From Flavobacteriales bacterium (GTDB lineage: Bacteria > Bacteroidota > Bacteroidia > Flavobacteriales_E > Vicingaceae), in NCBI GenBank assembly GCA_002402165.1, contig NVVI01000018.1, positions 37,942 to 43,027 of the forward strand: DNA of 5,086 bases, given 5' to 3'. The position numbers and the translations under genes were made by a program. A model generated the notes under the pieces. The model searched no databases. It was not told where the DNA came from and worked only from the letters and a program-made list of their open reading frames with translations. Positions 1-5,086 of this stretch are shown in pieces; the stretch's first letter is position 1; each line of letters begins with the position of its first letter.

Positions 1-480
1 TTCTCCTTTGTAATCTTCCGACAATCCTTGTTTTTCTTTGTATTGAATTCCCATAGCAACACCTGTTGCAGGGATAGCCTGCATCCCAGTTGCAGAGCTT
101 TGATGCGGAATTTTTGGTTTATCATCATCCTTTAAACTTGGATGAGAATAATAAGTTCTTCCGCCAGAAAAAGGATCGTTACGTTTTGCTAAAACTTGTA
201 GCATTAATTGAAAAGGAGTCATCCCGATACTCAACAAAATACTATCATCCCGGTAATAAGGAAAAACAAAATCTTGGGGTTTTAATTGCAGTCCACAAGC
301 TATTTGGATGGCTTCATGACCTCTTGAAGTAGCATGAACATATTTGGCACAAACATCAGAATTCTCCTCATAAAGCTCAGTTAATGCTTTAGCATTACAC
401 ATCAGTGAAAACGCTTCTAAAGCAATATCTTTTGATACCCTATTATCTTTGTTCACTCTCTTCTCCATTACTTCTGCCAT
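1..480 (-). CDS. Ketoacid dehydrogenase E1 component, probably fused alpha/beta type, N-terminal part (partial)
   Basis: This is the N-terminal 160 residues of a thiamine-diphosphate-dependent E1 subunit of a 2-oxoacid dehydrogenase complex. E1 decarboxylates a 2-oxoacid (branched-chain or pyruvate-like) and passes the acyl group to the E2 lipoyl domain in the cytoplasm. The frame is open from the ATG at 480-478 to the window edge with no stop. Visible family signatures are SRGHEAIQ (residues 52-59), FPYYRDDS (73-80, the cofactor-binding YxR region), DPFSGGRTYYSHP (102-114) and HQSSATGMQAIPATG (126-140). From memory, Bacteroidota homologues are alpha/beta fusions of roughly 650-700 residues, so most of the protein, including the beta domain, would lie left of the window; the fusion itself cannot be seen. 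A second in-frame ATG at codon 5 (468-466) is an alternative start. There is no clear ribosome site. It is divergent from the CPBP gene. Substrate specificity cannot be read from this part. Confidence 0.9.
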   Translation of the reverse strand, partial: MAEVMEKRVNKDNRVSKDIALEAFSLMCNAKALTELYEENSDVCAKYVHATSRGHEAIQIACGLQLKPQDFVFPYYRDDSILLSIGMTPFQLMLQVLAKRNDPFSGGRTYYSHPSLKDDDKPKIPHQSSATGMQAIPATGVAMGIQYKEKQGLSEDYKGE

Positions 481-621
481 TACTACTATTTTGAAAGGAA
501 GGTAAAGATAGCAAAAAAGGGGTGTAGCATTAAAATTTATAGCAATTCTTAACCGTATTAAGTCTAGTTTTTAAACTTTAAAGGATAAGTTTACAATTGA
601 AACATCCTATTTATTAGCTAT
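481..621. promoter_or_regulatory. Divergent intergenic region between E1 and CPBP genes
   Basis: This 141-bp AT-rich gap must hold the promoters of two divergent genes. I found no convincing Bacteroidota promoter (TTG, about 19-20 bp, TAnnTTTG) on either strand; the nearest plus-strand matches are TAGTTTTT at 565-572 and TAAGTTTA at 586-593, each lacking the final G and a good upstream TTG. Two short inverted repeats lie side by side: CTTAA/TTAAG (548-552 with 558-562) and AGTTT/AAACT (566-570 with 573-577). They could be operator half-sites, but such short AT-rich arms are expected by chance. Confidence 0.3.
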
Positions 622-1257
622 TTGTTAGAAAAAAAGTCATATAAAATAATAGAACTCATTGCACTGTTTTTCTTGCTACCAATGAGTTTAGCCTTGCCTA
701 TTTTACCGATTTTTAAGTTACTCCTTGTAGCACTTGGTATTGGTCATTGTGTTTGGATAAGTATTCATTTGAAGTTAATCAGCAAAAAAGCATTGATACA
801 AATTAACTTTAAGGAGAATTGGAAAAGGTTGCTCTTATCTTTTATTTTGGTTGCCTTATCAAGCACGCTGTTTTTGTATGTTGTGCAACCCGAAAACTTA
901 TTTATTGTGGTGCTAAAAAAACCGCTACTTTGGGTAGCTATTTTATTTGTTTATGCTTTCCTTTCTGTGTACCCTCAAGAGTTATTGTACCGAAGCTTTT
1001 TCTTTAAACGCTATAACGGACTTTTTAAAAACAATAACTATTTATTAATAATTAATATTTTAGTATTCCCGCTGGCGCATTTGTTTTTTAATAATGGGTT
1101 GGTACTACTAGTAACATTAATTGGAGGAATATTATTTACAATAACTTATTATAAAAGTAAATCGGTACTACTTACTTCATTAGAGCATGCTATATATGGT
1201 AATTGGTTATTTACTATTGGTATGGGAGAAATGTTGGCTTTTCCAATGCCACAATAA
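622..1257 (+). CDS. CPBP family intramembrane metalloprotease (Abi/CAAX protease-like)
   Basis: This is a 211-residue polytopic inner-membrane protein of the CPBP (CaaX protease and bacteriocin-processing, Rce1-like) family. Family members cleave substrates within the membrane; its substrate here is unknown. Hydrophobic segments lie at about residues 9-48 (probably two), 69-88, 102-117, 140-155, 158-175 and 182-200. Motif 1 appears as QELLYR (119-124), with Gln in place of the first Glu of the usual EExxxR. Motif 2 is FPLAH (149-153, FxxxH). Motif 3 centres on H189 in EHAIYGN, with Asn194 one residue later than in the usual HxxxN. Length and the GMGEMLAFP tail fit a complete protein. The TTG start is chosen because an in-frame TGA at 598-600 leaves no upstream ATG, GTG or other TTG; the ribosome site is poor (AAAGGA near 579-584 is too far). 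It is a single gene, divergent from E1 and followed by a palindromic repeat. Confidence 0.85.
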   Translation: MLEKKSYKIIELIALFFLLPMSLALPILPIFKLLLVALGIGHCVWISIHLKLISKKALIQINFKENWKRLLLSFILVALSSTLFLYVVQPENLFIVVLKKPLLWVAILFVYAFLSVYPQELLYRSFFFKRYNGLFKNNNYLLIINILVFPLAHLFFNNGLVLLVTLIGGILFTITYYKSKSVLLTSLEHAIYGNWLFTIGMGEMLAFPMPQ

Positions 1258-1264
1258 AAGCATT

Positions 1265-1292
1265 GTCATCCTGAGCTTGTCGAAGGGTTGAC
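1265..1292 (+). repeat. Short palindromic intergenic repeat (GTCATCCTGAGC... type)
   Basis: This imperfect palindrome begins GTCATCC and ends GGGTTGAC around a TGAGCTTGTCGA centre, eight bases after the CPBP stop codon. A related copy in the opposite orientation lies at 2587-2614. From memory, this sequence is a very common intergenic repeat in Bacteroidota; read in one frame it encodes FDKLRMT, a hallmark of spurious ORFs, and a minus-strand frame here does show that string. It could terminate CPBP transcription as a hairpin, though no T-tract follows. Confidence 0.8.
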
Positions 1293-1318
1293 TTTCTCCA
1301 TAAAAAACGCTAATTTCG
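1288..1318 (+). promoter_or_regulatory. Possible Bacteroidota-type promoter for the nuclease gene
   Basis: TTG at 1288-1290 is followed after 20 bp by TAATTTCG at 1311-1318, seven of eight matches to the TAnnTTTG -7 element, with spacing inside the accepted range. Transcription would start near 1325 and leave a leader of about 65 bases before the ATG at 1392. The upstream TTG lies inside the palindromic repeat at 1265-1292. In AT-rich DNA such a match is weak evidence. Confidence 0.3.
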
Positions 1319-1322
1319 TTTA

Positions 1323-1360
1323 ACACTTTAGTGTAAAGAACATTAAAACGTTCCTGACAC
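1323..1360 (+). other. Overlapping hairpins upstream of the nuclease gene
   Basis: GTGT at 1331-1334 can pair with ACAC at 1323-1326 (loop TTTA) or with ACAC at 1357-1360. The second fold encloses a GAAC/GTTC stem (1338-1341 with 1350-1353) with three unpaired bases on each side. The two folds exclude each other. They would sit in the 5' leader if the promoter proposed at 1288-1318 is real. Stems are only four base pairs, so stability is doubtful. Confidence 0.3.
1339..1352 (+). repeat. 14-bp direct repeat, left copy
   Basis: AACATTAAAACGTT occurs here and again, identical and in the same orientation, at 2516-2529, so the two copies bracket the nuclease gene 1177 bp apart. Each copy is the core of a small hairpin. 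The next flanking base pair is G-C here (1338, 1353) and C-G in the other copy (2515, 2530), a change that keeps pairing. Confidence 0.6.
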
Positions 1361-1391
1361 AGTCGTTGTAGCCAATTAGAGAAAACCTGAA

Positions 1392-2342
1392 ATGGAAGAT
1401 GATATTTTACCAGTTGAAGCAATCCAAGAAAGAGATATTGACTTAATTCTATTAGAAGAATTCGCAACTGATAATTCCTTCTGTGAGTGGTTTATTAGTG
1501 AATTGGATTTGCCGAAAATATCCGAGAACTTGGGAGTCTGGAGAAGTATAACAGGATATGGACTAGGCGAAACTGATATCTTGTTTTCCTACAAATCGGA
1601 AAGTAAAAGAATTTACATCTTAATAGAAAATAAACTTGATGCTTCATTTCAAGACAAGCAATTTGAAAGATATTTACAACGTGCAGAAAATTATGTAACT
1701 AACAATTCTTGCGATTCAGCATTTACAATATTAGTAGCACCAAAACTTTATTGTGATAATCAAAGTGAATTTGAAAACTTTATCTCCTATGAACAAATTT
1801 CCAAAAGATTAGAATTTACGGGAACAAAAAGGAACATATTTAAAAGTAATTTACTAAAAATAGCATCCGAAAAACTGAGGAGAGGTTATCAACCGGTTAA
1901 TTCTGAACCTGTTCAAAAATTTTGGCATTCCTATTGGAAATTTAAAGAAGGTAAATATCCAAATCTACGAATGAAAAAACCAGACATTGTTCCGCAAAAT
2001 AGTGATTGGCCAATGCTTTATGATGACAATCTAAAAGGAATTGTTTTTTATCACAAATTGGGACAAGGAAATACGGACGCGACTTTCAAAAATTTCTCGA
2101 CTGAAACGGAGAATAAGATAAGAGATCTACTTCCAAAAAAATATGAATTGATTAAGCACAGTAAAAGTTTTTCTATTCGTATATTTTCTGGAAAAATTGA
2201 TAGAACAAAAGACTTTGACGACCAAAGGGAGGTTATCAATGTAGGACTTGGAAATCTTAACAAATTAAGGTTGTGGCTAAATGGAAATAAAGAAAACTGG
2301 CTACAACACGAGCTAAAAAAGCATAGGGGTTCAGTGGGTTAG
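1392..2342 (+). CDS. PD-(D/E)XK nuclease superfamily protein
   Basis: This is a 316-residue cytoplasmic protein that I assign to the PD-(D/E)XK nuclease superfamily, probably the group catalogued in Pfam as PDDEXK_4 (from memory). The catalytic core is visible: GLGETDILFSY (58-67) supplies Asp62, and ILIENKLDA (76-84) supplies the E79-x-K81 pair. FQDKQFERY (86-94) follows, giving the Gln/Tyr (Q90, Y94) helix motif typical of RecB-like members. It should cleave DNA or RNA with a metal ion; the target is unknown. The C-terminal half (about 172-316) has a KFWHSYW stretch and HKLGQGNTDATF (221-232) and may recognise substrate, which is inference. No helicase, methylase or toxin domain is fused. 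The ATG at 1392 is the first start after an in-frame TAG at 1377-1379; no ribosome site is evident. It is a stand-alone gene flanked by 14-bp direct repeats and palindromes, convergent with the lipoprotein gene. It may be an accessory or defence gene, but no partner is present. Confidence 0.8.
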   Translation: MEDDILPVEAIQERDIDLILLEEFATDNSFCEWFISELDLPKISENLGVWRSITGYGLGETDILFSYKSESKRIYILIENKLDASFQDKQFERYLQRAENYVTNNSCDSAFTILVAPKLYCDNQSEFENFISYEQISKRLEFTGTKRNIFKSNLLKIASEKLRRGYQPVNSEPVQKFWHSYWKFKEGKYPNLRMKKPDIVPQNSDWPMLYDDNLKGIVFYHKLGQGNTDATFKNFSTETENKIRDLLPKKYELIKHSKSFSIRIFSGKIDRTKDFDDQREVINVGLGNLNKLRLWLNGNKENWLQHELKKHRGSVG

Positions 2343-2351
2343 GAGAATGTG

Positions 2352-2501
2352 TCAAGTTTTTGAAAGTCCGCCATAAGTGTTACTTTTAAATTCGTTATGG
2401 CTTAGTATTGGGGGGAAAGGATACAGCAATTTAATCCCTACGCTTTTAGCCAAATCGTTAAACGAGATAAGAAAGTAACGTGCTTCCACACTATATTGCA
2501 T
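2352..2501 (-). other. Doubtful 49-codon ORF / possible conserved non-coding segment
   Basis: An ATG at 2501-2499 opens 49 codons ending at TGA (2354-2352). The peptide starts MQYSVEARYF and ends NTYGGLSKT, with a proline-rich LLYPFPPILS stretch (25-34). I recognise no domain. An in-frame TGA lies two codons before the ATG, so it cannot extend. AAAAGG just before the ATG is a possible ribosome site. The same DNA contains the inverted repeats at 2370-2401 and 2455-2465, so the open frame may be a by-product of a structured intergenic repeat. I have a vague memory of similar short ORFs in Bacteroidota intergenic regions, which cannot be verified here. Confidence 0.2.
2370..2401. repeat. Perfect 7-bp inverted repeat with 18-nt loop
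   Basis: GCCATAA (2370-2376) and TTATGGC (2395-2401) are exact reverse complements, 28 bases after the nuclease stop codon. A second short palindrome, TCGTTAAACGA, lies downstream at 2455-2465. There is no T-tract, so it is not a typical terminator. Its role is unknown. Confidence 0.5.
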
Positions 2502-2509
2502 ACCTTTTC

Positions 2510-2536
2510 AAAAACAACATTAAAACGTTGTTTTTT
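2510..2536. terminator. Bidirectional intrinsic terminator between convergent genes
   Basis: AAAAACAAC (2510-2518) pairs with GTTGTTTTT (2527-2535) around an eight-base loop. The arms give an A-tract before and a T-tract after the hairpin on either strand. This suits the space between the plus-strand nuclease gene and the minus-strand lipoprotein gene, so it could stop transcription both ways. The GC content of the stem is low, which makes efficiency uncertain. It contains the right copy of the 14-bp repeat. Confidence 0.6.
2516..2529 (+). repeat. 14-bp direct repeat, right copy
   Basis: AACATTAAAACGTT is identical to 1339-1352. Here it forms the centre of the terminator-like hairpin. The match may reflect reuse of a hairpin core, or mark the edges of an inserted segment carrying the nuclease gene. 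Confidence 0.6.
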
Positions 2537-2577
2537 CAAGACAAAAATCTTTGATTATAAACTATCCCTTTTTAAGG

Positions 2578-2628
2578 AGATTCCGAGTCAATCCTTCGAC
2601 AGGCTCAGGGTGACATTTTTCGGAATCT
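2578..2628. repeat. Nested palindromic repeat at the 3' end of the lipoprotein gene
   Basis: AGATTCCGA (2578-2586) and TCGGAATCT (2620-2628) form a perfect 9-bp outer inverted repeat. Inside it, 2587-2614 is the same palindrome type as at 1265-1292 in the opposite orientation, starting GTCA and ending TGAC; five extra bases (2615-2619) lie on one side. The right arm overlaps the lipoprotein stop codon (TAG, 2629-2627). Transcribed from the lipoprotein gene, it would fold directly after the stop and may protect or end the mRNA, although no T-tract follows. Confidence 0.8.
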
Positions 2629-3403
2629 AAAACTCCAAAAAAACACTTTCAGCAATAGAATCCATTACAGTAATATCAGTAATGTTTCTTTTACCTCTTT
2701 CTCCTGAAAGAAGTAGTTCGCCATATTTTTGGTAATCGTGCCAAGGGGTTGTCATCCGGGGTAAAGAATCAGAAGCATTACTAAAATAAGACCATTGGCT
2801 TACTAACATAGAAGTGGTATCTACATACACCCAATACTTATTGTTAGGTGTATCACCAATCTCATTAAAGGTTAATTGTAATTTATGACTGTAAACTCCA
2901 CCTTGTGCGGTATCAATATTCAAATACTTTAAAGTGGTTTTAGAGTCTTTTAGTTTAAAAGGCATAAACAACCAATAAGCATCATTTATCCACATGCTTT
3001 CTGCCATTTCGGTATAGTGTTTTACCAAAGAGTCTGGCCCTAAAACTTCTTCTCCATCAATTTTTATTTTACCTTGGTGCGTAAATAAATTGACAATTAA
3101 AATGTTGCTATCACTTTCTGGGAAATCGATACGTACATCTCCAGTATGTTTATTCCACCATAAATGTCTTGCTCCAAAAAAGTCCCAACCAACTACTTTT
3201 AAATCATCCCAGGCTTTTCTGCCACCCATACTCTCCATAACTGCATCAGCAATTTCTATTGCTTTAGCATCAGAATTTTCTAAATCAAAATCAGGTGCTG
3301 CTGGGTTAATCTTTTCTGAAATAGGTTCCTGAATAACTCCTTTTGGAGTTTCTGAAGAGCAACTAAGCAATAGAATTAATATAAATGGAAAATATTTTTT
3401 CAC
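2627..3403 (-). CDS. LolA-like Bacteroidota lipoprotein, function unknown (possibly DUF6503)
   Basis: This is a predicted 258-residue envelope lipoprotein. From the GTG at 3403-3401 the product starts MKKYFPFILILLLSCSS, a standard lipoprotein signal with lipobox LLSC and lipidated Cys15. The mature part has MGGRKAWDDL (59-68), WDFFGARHLWWNKHTGDVR (73-91), NDAYWLFMPFKL (140-151) and YWVYVDTTSMLVSQWSYF (190-207). This series of aromatic-rich beta strands resembles LolA/LolB-type folds and, from memory, the Bacteroidota family DUF6503; the biochemical role is unknown. The longer frame starting at ATG 3439-3437 adds 12 residues (MTSDYFLIKTVK) before the charged signal start, and that ATG lies inside a palindromic repeat, so GTG is preferred; a TTG at 3421-3419 is a third option. 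It lies downstream of the M1 peptidase on the same strand with a 120-bp gap. The stop codon touches the nested palindrome at 2578-2628. Confidence 0.8.
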   Translation of the reverse strand: MKKYFPFILILLLSCSSETPKGVIQEPISEKINPAAPDFDLENSDAKAIEIADAVMESMGGRKAWDDLKVVGWDFFGARHLWWNKHTGDVRIDFPESDSNILIVNLFTHQGKIKIDGEEVLGPDSLVKHYTEMAESMWINDAYWLFMPFKLKDSKTTLKYLNIDTAQGGVYSHKLQLTFNEIGDTPNNKYWVYVDTTSMLVSQWSYFSNASDSLPRMTTPWHDYQKYGELLLSGERGKRNITDITVMDSIAESVFLEF

Positions 3404-3433
3404 TTTGACTGTTTTTATCAAAAAATAATCACT

Positions 3434-3515
3434 CGTCATGCTGAACTTGTTTCAGCATCTCCCAAAAACTAAAATGCTATTAAGTAGAAGATTCCGCATC
3501 AAGTGCGGAAAGACG
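3434..3515. repeat. 82-bp two-hairpin intergenic repeat (REP/MITE-like)
   Basis: The element starts CGTC and ends GACG, which are inverted. It holds two perfect hairpins: ATGCTGAA/TTCAGCAT (3438-3445 with 3451-3458, loop CTTGT) and TTCCGCA/TGCGGAA (3492-3498 with 3504-3510, loop TCAAG). The segment AGATTCCG inside it is shared with the outer arm of the repeat at 2578-2628. It fills most of the gap between the M1 peptidase and lipoprotein genes. The first hairpin contains the upstream ATG of the lipoprotein frame. On the minus strand the second hairpin is the first structure after the peptidase stop codon and could end or stabilise its mRNA. From memory, such elements are frequent in Flavobacteriia. 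Confidence 0.75.
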
Positions 3516-3523
3516 GTAACTTT

Positions 3524-5086
3524 TTATTTTTTCTCTTCCTTCTTCAATTCTTCGTTGCGTATATCACGTTGCATTAAGTTTTCTTTTCCATCATCTCCCC
3601 AACCTCTTTTCTTTTCCTTAAATAGCTCAAACTTAGATAGCTGAGATTTTCTAGGCCAATTATTATCTACTAAATTAATATCTGCAGTTTCTAACCATGG
3701 ATCCATTTCAATGCTCGCCACTTCCTTTTTGAAGAAGAATATTTTAGAAACATTTTTGTCATTTTTCCTCCAAATTTCTGCTGGTATTCTTATTTCTTCA
3801 GTAGTTCCATCTTTAAATGTAAAATTTAAGATAATTGGCATTACCAATCCACCTTTATTTACAAAATCAATGTTATAATAATTGAAATCTAACTCTAAAG
3901 TTTTAATATCAGTTGCATCCAATTTAGTAATGTATTTGTCATACTCTTCTCTATCAACTAGTGTCACTTCAAAAGGGTCATATTTGTTATAGAAATCGAT
4001 TATTTCTGAGTCTTTCTCGCTATAAACTTGTTTCAAGTCTGTTTTATTTCTTGAAATTCCGACATGAACTGCTTCAGCCTCTTCTAATTCTTTAGCAATA
4101 GCCTTTTCTACATCAGGGTTTTTGGTGTCAATTTTAAACCATTCTACATTTTCTATGGCAATATCACAATGATCGGTTGTGTAAAACCATCCCCGCCAAA
4201 ACCAATCCAAATCAACTCCAGAAGCATCTTCCATTGTTCTAAAGAAATCTGCTGGTGTAGGATGTTTTAATTTCCATCGATTTGCATAAGTTTTAAAAGC
4301 AAAATCAAAAAGTTCTCTACCCATTACAGTCTCTCTTAAAATATTAAGAGCTGCTGCTGGTTTTCCGTATGCATTATTTCCAAATTGATGTAAAGATTCT
4401 GAATTAGTCATAATCGGAGTGATATATTTTTTATCTCCTTTCATGTAATCCACAATTTTGTATGCAGGCCCTCTTCGAGAAGGATAATCTCTCTCCCATT
4501 CTTGTTCGCACAAATACTGCGTAAATGTATTTAAGCCTTCATCCATCCAAGTCCATTGTCTTTCATCAGAATTAATAATCATTGGAAAAAAGTTATGCCC
4601 AACCTCATGAATAATAACTCCTATCATTGAATATTTTGTACGTTTAGAGTAAGTTCCATCTTCATGTGGCCTACCTCCATTAAAACAAATCATTGGATAT
4701 TCCATTCCTATGCTTTTTGAATGTACAGAAATAGCTACTGGATAAGGATAATCGCAAGTGTGCTTAGAATATGAAGCTATTGTATGGGCAACCACTCTAG
4801 TACTGTATCTTTCCCACAATGGATTACCTTCTTTTGGATAGTAACTCATAGCCATGGTTGATTTACCATTGTACTTAACAGTCATTGCATCCACAATAAA
4901 TTTACGAGAACTTGCAAATGCAAAATCTCTTACATTGGTTGCACTAAATGACCAAGTTTTAGTTGTTGTGGCTCTTTTCTTTTCTGCTGCTTCAGCTTCT
5001 TCTTGGGTAACGATAATAACAGGAGTTTTATATTCTGTCATTGCCTTTTTAAATCGTTCTTTTTGCTTTGAGCTTAAAATGGAATT
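3524..5086 (-). CDS. M1 family zinc metallopeptidase (gluzincin aminopeptidase), C-terminal part (partial)
   Basis: This is the C-terminal 520 residues of an M1-family metallopeptidase; the frame is open to the right edge. The ATG at 5041 is not the start: 15 open codons precede it in the window, and the N-terminal beta domain and export signal expected for the family are missing. Numbered from the edge, GMEYP (127-131) takes the place of the GxMEN substrate motif. HEVGH (160-164) and E183 in WMDEG, 18 residues after the second His, are the zinc ligands, with E161 as catalytic base. Y240 in NAYGKPA is the likely transition-state tyrosine. The active site is therefore intact. It is followed by a helical region and a C-terminal beta domain (about 300-490), then a strongly charged tail ending ELKKEEKK. 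Homologues hydrolyse peptides, probably in the periplasm here. The TAA is at 3526-3524. The same-strand lipoprotein gene lies downstream beyond the 82-bp repeat. Confidence 0.95.
   Translation of the reverse strand, partial: NSILSSKQKERFKKAMTEYKTPVIIVTQEEAEAAEKKRATTTKTWSFSATNVRDFAFASSRKFIVDAMTVKYNGKSTMAMSYYPKEGNPLWERYSTRVVAHTIASYSKHTCDYPYPVAISVHSKSIGMEYPMICFNGGRPHEDGTYSKRTKYSMIGVIIHEVGHNFFPMIINSDERQWTWMDEGLNTFTQYLCEQEWERDYPSRRGPAYKIVDYMKGDKKYITPIMTNSESLHQFGNNAYGKPAAALNILRETVMGRELFDFAFKTYANRWKLKHPTPADFFRTMEDASGVDLDWFWRGWFYTTDHCDIAIENVEWFKIDTKNPDVEKAIAKELEEAEAVHVGISRNKTDLKQVYSEKDSEIIDFYNKYDPFEVTLVDREEYDKYITKLDATDIKTLELDFNYYNIDFVNKGGLVMPIILNFTFKDGTTEEIRIPAEIWRKNDKNVSKIFFFKKEVASIEMDPWLETADINLVDNNWPRKSQLSKFELFKEKKRGWGDDGKENLMQRDIRNEELKKEEKK

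Noticed and set aside
90..332. 80-codon plus-strand ORF
   Set aside because: It lies entirely antisense to the clearly recognisable E1 coding sequence.
1207..1467. 86-codon minus-strand ORF containing FDKLRMT
   Set aside because: It crosses the ends of two well-supported plus-strand genes and owes its frame to the palindromic repeat at 1265-1292; FDKLRMT is a typical translation of that repeat.
2051..2263. 70-codon minus-strand ORF
   Set aside because: It is antisense within the nuclease gene and has no family signature.
2370..2465. Integron attC site after the nuclease gene
   Set aside because: GCCATAA/TTATGGC and GTTAAAC at 2457-2463 recall attC core sites, but the boxes do not fit RYYYAAC/GTTRRRY as a pair, the hairpin is too short, and there is no matching site before the gene and no integrase.
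3090..3332. 80-codon plus-strand ORF
   Set aside because: It is antisense to the lipoprotein gene and has no recognisable features.
3438..3644. 68-codon plus-strand ORF starting in the 82-bp repeat
   Set aside because: It starts inside the repeat and runs antisense into the M1 peptidase 3' end; its MLNLFQHLP start is translated repeat sequence.
5039..5041. ATG at 5041 as the start of the M1 peptidase
   Set aside because: Fifteen open in-frame codons precede it up to the edge, and the family requires an N-terminal domain and export signal upstream.

Overview
The window looks like a chromosomal segment of a marine-type Flavobacteriia (Bacteroidota). It is AT-rich and lacks strong Shine-Dalgarno sites. 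Its proteins have recognisable Bacteroidota signatures: a fused-type ketoacid dehydrogenase E1, a CPBP protease with a YPQELLYR motif, a LolA-like lipoprotein and an M1 peptidase. Its gaps carry small palindromic repeats of a kind common in this phylum. The taxonomic call is an inference from these signatures; no rRNA or marker gene is present.

Layout. Positions 1-480 (minus strand) hold the first 160 codons of a thiamine-diphosphate-dependent E1 component whose remainder lies to the left. A 141-bp divergent gap follows. Positions 622-1257 (plus) hold a CPBP-family membrane protease with a TTG start. A 134-bp gap (1258-1391) carries a palindromic repeat, a possible promoter and overlapping hairpins. 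Positions 1392-2342 (plus) hold a stand-alone PD-(D/E)XK nuclease-like protein. The 284-bp convergent gap (2343-2626) holds a hairpin, a doubtful 49-codon ORF on the minus strand, a symmetric terminator and a nested palindrome that reaches the next gene's stop codon. Positions 2627-3403 (minus) hold a lipoprotein, followed by a 120-bp gap filled mostly by an 82-bp two-hairpin repeat. Positions 3524-5086 (minus) hold an M1 metallopeptidase that runs off the right edge.

How the genes relate. The M1 peptidase and the lipoprotein share a strand and both should act in the cell envelope, but a repeat separates them, so co-transcription is uncertain. E1 is central branched-chain or pyruvate-type metabolism and is unrelated to its neighbours. 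The nuclease gene is the one plausible accessory gene: it is flanked by 14-bp direct repeats inside hairpins and by palindromic elements. No complete defence system, CRISPR array, tRNA, transposase or phage gene is visible, and I do not see strong evidence for an undescribed system. The most unusual signal is the set of structured repeats that occupy three of the four intergenic gaps and overlap gene ends.
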